From: Reticulitermes lucifugus
Lineage: Eukaryota; Arthropoda; Insecta; Blattodea; Rhinotermitidae
Reading direction: 5' to 3'
NCBI GenBank assembly: GCA_026260175.1
Contig: JAKCWW010000243.1
Location: 826 to 64,825 of the forward strand
Length of the DNA stretch: 64,000 nucleotides
Part shown: one piece after another, positions 58,788-64,000 of the stretch
Position numbering within the stretch: the stretch's first letter is position 1
Layout: the number at the start of each line of letters is the position of its first letter
Made by a program: the position numbers and the translations under genes
The notes under the pieces: model-generated
What the model was told of the DNA's origin: nothing
The model's database searches: none
What the model saw: only the letters and a program-made list of their open reading frames with translations

Positions 58788-59700
58788 CATCTGTCTGTCT
58801 ATCTAACTATCTATCCGTCTGTACATATACGTATGTATCCATCTGTCTGTCTATCCAACTATCTGTCTATCTATCTATCTATCCATCCATCCACCCACCC
58901 ACCAATCTACCCATCTATCTATCTATTTATCCATCCATCTATCTATCTTTCTGTCTATCCATCTATCCATGTAATCATCAATCCATGTATCCATCCACCT
59001 ATCTATCCATCTATCCATCCATCCATCTGTATATCTTTATATCTATCTATCTATCTATCTATTTATCTATTTATCCTATCTATCCATCTGTCTGTCTATC
59101 CAACTATCTATCCGTTTTTACATATATCTATCCATCTGTTTGTGTATCCAACTATTTATCCTTCTATCTCTCTATCTATCTATCTATCTATCCGCCTGTC
59201 TGTGTCTATCTGCCTGTCCTATCTCTCTGTCTGGCCTTCCATCCGTCCGTCCGTTTGTCTTTCTCCCTGCCGGCCTGTCTGCGTGTCTGCCTGTCTGTCT
59301 ATCTGTCTTTTTCTGTCTATCTATCTATCTATCCATCCATCTATCCGCCTGTCTTTGTCTATCTGCCTATCCTTCTATCTCTCTGTCTGACCTTCCGTCC
59401 GTCCGTTTGTCTTTCTCCCTGCCGGCCTGTCTGCGTGTCTGCCTGTCTGTCTATCCGTCTTTTTCTGTCTGTCTATCTATCTATCTATCTATCTATCTAC
59501 CTATCTATCTATCTATCTATCTATCATTCTGTCATCTATCTGTCTATCATCTATCTATCTGTCTGCCTATCTATCCATCCATCCTTCCATTCATCCATTC
59601 ATCTATCCATCTTTGCTTCTATCCATCTGTCCATCTGTTTATCAATCCATCTATCCATTCATCCATCCTTCTATCTATTCATTCATCTATCTCTCTGTAT
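58228..59700 (+). repeat. 1.47-kb CTAT-type microsatellite array
   Basis: Tetranucleotide array of CTAT with CTGT, CCAT, CCGT and TTAT variants. It stays open in all three plus frames for 143-251 codons, encoding Tyr-Leu-Ser-Ile repeats because the tetramer translates the same way in each frame. Higher-order structure: ~62-bp repeats near 58290-58420 and a ~153-bp duplication (from 59192 and from 59345) containing GTTTGTCTTTCTCCCTGCCG. This is simple-sequence DNA, not a gene. Confidence 0.95.
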
Positions 59701-60074
59701 TGCTGATTATCAGTTTATTAATCTGTATATTTATTCTTGAGTATCGGTCTATTTTTAAGGCGCTACAGGCCGTTGCCGGTAGGTCCTCCTGCTTTCCCGT
59801 TTAGGTATCTTGTATGAACATGTTTGGTGGGATTTATTTGCCACGTCCGTATGAGACTTACCCGCTGTAATTGGAATTTTAGGTAATTGTAAGACACCAT
59901 TTCAAATGCTAGTATGATAATTGCTTCGAATGAGACACACATATGACAGTGAAATTGTTAACAGTTAAAGAGTTCGAAGAATGCGCCCGTGGCTTTTGAT
60001 GATACTATACTGACATTCGCATGGAAAGACTGATAAAAGCCACCTAAAACCTTAGACATTGTGGCTGATACTGC

Positions 60075-60150
60075 GGCCTAGATCGGGTGCTTTACGACCC
60101 TGTCACCAAGCTGCTTGGTGCTACAGTTCGAATCCGGAATACTGTTTAGT
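60075..60150 (+). repeat. SINE-like fragment
   Basis: GCTGCTTGGTGCTACAGTTC and GTTCGAATCCGGAA give a B box. The A box region is only weakly recognisable. Confidence 0.35.
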
Positions 60151-61339
60151 CCTGACATTTAGTTGAAGATTTGTAATAAGAATCAGTGGCTTAATTTTCA
60201 CTTGAGAACCTATACGCAGTTTAAACATCAGCATAGCAGTTCAGGAAACATCTACAATGGAATGCTGCTGTTTTCTAAAATAAATTTTTATACAAGGCTG
60301 CCTATTTGTCGTTTAGCCATGTCTACGTTTTGACCGTGTTAGTGGTATTTTATCCTAGTATTTGCTACGATCAGAATTATTTTGTAGATTTGAATCTGAT
60401 CGTCTAGAAATGGAGAACACTTTATCTATATTGAAATATCAGTCTCAGAATTGTGTGCTAATTAACTCCACCTGTAAATGGTTAAGGTACTATAGCAGTA
60501 CTTACCTCATAGCATTTAAAGGGAACATGGAAGCCTACGGGTGTCTCGTCTCCCGGCTGACAGTATAACCAAAGTCCTCCAGAGTAAGGTACATTATTGC
60601 TAACCACTATATCCCGAAGACTGATCAATATGTGTTATAAGAGGGAAGTACGAGTATAATGAAATATACAGGTCTGGAGCGGAATTTGGACGTGCATAAA
60701 CTCCGTAGCTTCATTTCTGAAAGTCAATGGTATGATGAACTCGTAAAACAAAGACTGACTCTCCTTCCTGAATGCAGATGGCGCCTGCCTTCAATGGCAA
60801 GGTGTACGCGCAGTAGGCCTATCCAGAAACAGGGAGACTAACTTGAAAAACAACTGGCGCTATGTCGCTTCTGCCGAGGGAAGTCGAAAATAGACGCGGG
60901 TATTTTGGAACCAGGCTCGTCTTTTAATTTCACTAGTGCCGTCGCTCAGAGGCAAGATTAGCTGTACTGGGGCTCTTCGCTACTCAGCTCTCTGCAATTT
61001 CGTCTTCACTACAGCTTTGTTGTTATTAAAGTATGAACATTGTAGGTATGATGTTTAGGTAGGTGTGGAGTAGGTGATGAATTTTCCACGAAGAGGTTGT
61101 TATGATAGCAAATTGATGTACGCTGTGGGTCTATATATTTCGGGATTGAAATTTCAATGAATGCTTAGCTGCTTGGAGTGTGGTCAAAGGGGTGGCTTGG
61201 GAGGTTCCTCAGGACTGATGTGACGTCAGCGTTGTGTAGGACTGATAAAATTGACCAATCTGATTATCAAGAGAGTAAATGAGTTCCTTAATTGCAAATT
61301 TTCGTAATTTTAATTTCTAAAATTAATACAGTGTATCTC

Positions 61340-61445
61340 TCGAGATTTGAGTTTCTCACAGCGGTGTTGCTGAATATTAAAGTATTTTGGGATGTTAGGC
61401 CTGTCACGCTGCGTCGACTGGTATTGAACACAGAAATGTTATGCA
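61340..61445. repeat. Partial palindromic P repeat (left arm)
   Basis: GAGTTTCTCACAGCGGTGTTGCTGAATATT and GGGATGTTAGG...GCTGCGTCGACTGGTA follow the family left arm. Confidence 0.5.
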
Positions 61446-62633
61446 GTAGAAAATAATGATGGGTTGTGTGAACACCGCGGTGACAATTCATGTTCCTTAA
61501 AAGGAGGCTTCCTTTTCATTGAATGAGTAATTATGAACTTCTTAGGAGTCATCTGTTTCATGTAGTGACGTATGTAATACCTGACCTTGAAAGGCGTGGA
61601 CCCCCGCCTGAGGGAATCCTCTGCTTTACACCACATGAATATGTACCGTTTATTTTAGCTTTCTGACATGCTGAGCCTCCTGTAAATAAATGTGAAGGAC
61701 TCAAAAGGTGTTAGCTTGATGTTCTGGAAAGGACTGTGATCATCTGTATAAGTAGATCCCTAGATTCCTTGAAACACTGTACATACACTGGTGTATTCAG
61801 CTCCAACTTTACCAATTTACCAACATATTTTTTTTCTGTCAAACCATTCGCAAACGCCCCGGGACGTTTGACAGGTTGCGAAAGTCCAAGAACAGACGTG
61901 TCCATGTGTTCGTTAATTCAAGTGGAGGACATTTTGAGCATTTGTTGTGAATTGTGACTTTACAAATAATAAGAACTCAAGAGTGTAAATGAATTACTTC
62001 AGTTGTAAGTAAAATATTACATAGTTAAAGTACTTATTTTGAACGCAATCCTTCAATTATACTCAAAAACCACTCGTTTTCGGACACATGTTTATATGAA
62101 CCTTTTTTTGTTTTGGTATGAAGAACTCGCTCTTTTAAGTTTGTCCAAGCATTTTAGATACACCCTATATATACTGTATTATTTTCCTACTGAAGGACAG
62201 CCCGTATTGCGGCCAAAACAATGTATGAATAACAAACTTGGTAGGAGTTTTACATTTTGAGGCTGTTTACCACTGGCTCATAAATTGGTGTAATGGTTAA
62301 TTATAAATAATTAACTTATAACGTGACAAAAGGCAGCCCTTGAGGAAGTGGATGATGTCATAGAGGCTTCCTGTTTGAATATATAATATATAAACTGGCT
62401 ATTGTTTGAGTATTAAATATACAGATATATATGACGTTACCGGTATTTTTATGGGTGCGAAAGTTGCTATATCCCGCCAGTACAAGCGCATAGATTGAGG
62501 GTGTTTGGGAACGAAATGCTGAGCAAAATACAAGGTGATTACAGATGATATGAGCGATAACAAACAGGTGTTGGTGAGAAAGTAATAGCCACACAGAATT
62601 AAAAGCACGCACTTGTAAAGACAAAATCGAAGA

Positions 62634-62721
62634 GTTTTTGTCACTCCCTATGTAAGTTTTTGTCACACCCTATGTAAGTTTTTGTCACACTCTGTGTAAG
62701 TTTTTGTCACACCCTATGTAA
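62634..62721 (+). repeat. Minisatellite, 22 bp x 4
   Basis: Four units of GTTTTTGTCACACCCTATGT plus AA, with one to three changes each. It abuts the transposase relic at 62730. Confidence 0.95.
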
Positions 62722-62729
62722 GTTCAGTA

Positions 62730-63205
62730 TGTATTCCTCTTGTTGCCTACCGCAGATCGAGACGATATTTGACTCCGTGCCAAATGTTCTGCAATAGACG
62801 CTGTTTATCTTTTGCAGTCGCGATTTGTATTCGATCCTTTAAGTTATACGGGGTTAGAGGTATTGATGGAACCTAAACCTCATCTTTCACAAATCCGCAC
62901 GGGAAGACGTTAAGAGGGCTCATATCTGGAGATCGGGGAGTCAGGAAGCGACCTTTCTATGCGTAATCATCGGTCAAGCAGCTGCCTATGCAAGAATGTT
63001 GTCATCTCATGGAGTATATGTGGTTGCGTCCAGACATGTTGAAGAACAGCGTTTGATTTGTCTTCAAGTAGCTGGGGCATTAACAGCAATTCCAGCAAAC
63101 TGCGGTAGATAATCCCGTTAACAGGTTTGTAAGCAGTCGAATATCGTCGTGTTGTGTGCAGGACAGCAAATGGAACACATGTTGGCTTTGAATAGGGTAT
63201 AAAAA
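62730..63205 (-). mobile_element. Tc1/mariner-superfamily transposase relic (DUF4817/DDE_3 type)
   Basis: Minus-strand pieces resemble the C-terminal half of the insect family: LEDKSNAVLQHVWTQPHILH (where FQQDGA..PH is expected), MTTFLHRQLLDR, GRSLPDSPIS-type residues before the PDLTPLDFFLW region, then a decayed LKDRI and a WHEV-YRLDVC-like end near 62760. No frame longer than 60 codons survives. It is a different subfamily from the relic at 29255. Confidence 0.65.
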
Positions 63206-64000
63206 CCTTGTTGAATGTTTCTTTACAAAGGCTTGCTTTTAATTCTTGTATGCATGTTACTTTCTTATCAAATTATTTTGTATTCGATAATGTAATTTGA
63301 ATCAATCTGTTTTTGGATGTAAGAAGGGATAAGTAACGAGAGCATTTCGAGCAATATGTGAAGAGGAACTCATAATTTATTTGCCTAATATTATCAGGGA
63401 AGGTTAAATAGAAGTTAGTGGGACAGGAGCTAATCGTATGTTCGTTGTAAAAAATACGTATTACGCATTGAAAAATTTGAGTGTTACGTATTTATTGGAA
63501 AACTTGGGGGAATATGTTTCTGGGAGACCTCGCCTTAGGTAAAAAAACTAAATTTAATTGATTATGGATGAATAAGGTGTAAAGATATAGACTGAATTTA
63601 AATTGTTTAGATTATGGATCAGTGACGGACTTTTTGAACACTTTGATTAAAATTTCTACTCAGCAGAACGAGGTAATTTCTTCATGAGGTGAGTGAATAT
63701 TAAACGTTGAAGAAACGCCTTGTAGTATAGAGTTATTTATTTATTTTAAACCGTTATTGATATTTATTTTGTCCTACAGCTTTCATAAGATCAAGAACAA
63801 GGACTTAAGTGTCCGTCACTCACAAGTCCGCGTATTTATATTTTTAAGCTTTCCTTGAATGCAATCCATAAAGTGAACCATAATGGAAATACTGTGTCCA
63901 CCTCTCCATCAATCTGCATGTTTTACTCCGAAACTACTGAAGGATTTAGGTAAAACTTGGTTTTTATGGATTTTCATTGAAAGTTGTCTTACGAATTCAG
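63206..64000. other. Nothing recognised
   Basis: AT-rich DNA to the window end. The 5' end of the minus-strand transposon relic may lie here. Confidence 0.45.

Larger units (their letters stand above)
59701..62633. other. Nothing recognised apart from small repeat fragments
   Basis: Frames are all below 75 codons. A more GC-balanced stretch at 60660-61010 has no recognisable coding signal. Confidence 0.45.

Noticed and set aside
58223-59740. Long Tyr-Leu-Ser-Ile open frames as proteins
   Set aside because: They are the translation of a tetranucleotide microsatellite, open in every plus frame for that reason.
1-64000. Endogenous retrovirus, LTR retrotransposon or Polinton
   Set aside because: No paired long direct repeats, protease, integrase or capsid-like frames were recognised.

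Overview
The window is eukaryotic, AT-rich, repeat-dense DNA from a large-genome arthropod, most likely an insect. Reasons: a spliced animal Na+/Ca2+-exchanger exon of arthropod type, several tRNA-derived SINE families, insect-type LINEs (R2/R4-like, RTE-like), DUF4817-type Tc1/mariner transposase relics, Penelope-type hammerhead motifs and hAT remnants. A cockroach or termite source would fit the repeat style, but this is an inference.

Only one host gene is supported: the first coding exon of a Calx/SLC8-type Na+/Ca2+ exchanger, plus strand, 20344-22064. It has a GC-rich leader with two short upstream ORFs, a strong start context and a GTAAGT splice donor. It encodes the signal peptide, the N-terminal membrane half with the alpha-1 repeat, the XIP-like helix, the whole first calcium-binding domain and the start of the second. 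The remaining exons (rest of CBD2, alpha-2 repeat) are not recognised in the following 42 kb, so the window after 22065 is probably mostly one very long intron.

Layout: 1-19.7 kb is upstream DNA with SINEs, a 441-bp hAT-type element with target duplications (1728-2168), RTE-like LINE tails, a degenerate ACTAC/CTGAC array (7990-8390) and an R2/R4-like LINE relic (15040-16865) that carries a foldback insertion. 19.7-22.3 kb holds a pyrimidine tract, promoter/leader, the Calx exon and a ~43-bp minisatellite just inside the intron. 22.3-64 kb is intron or intergenic DNA with hAT remnants, two mariner-superfamily relics (29.25-29.93 and 62.73-63.2 kb), three LINE relics, minisatellites (53 bp x 4, 68 bp x 2, 22 bp x 4), a 1.47-kb CTAT-type array (58.2-59.7 kb) and many SINEs.

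The most interesting signal is a family of palindromic dispersed repeats (at least ten copies or parts). At the apex of its palindrome sits a CUGAAGA ... GAAAC-(4 nt)-GUA core, which is the layout of a type I hammerhead ribozyme with the palindrome arms as stem I. Three further sites (45.96, 53.53, 57.91 kb) carry clearer hammerhead cores of the kind known from Penelope-like retroelements. No retrovirus-like or LTR element, CRISPR array or genuine tRNA gene was found.
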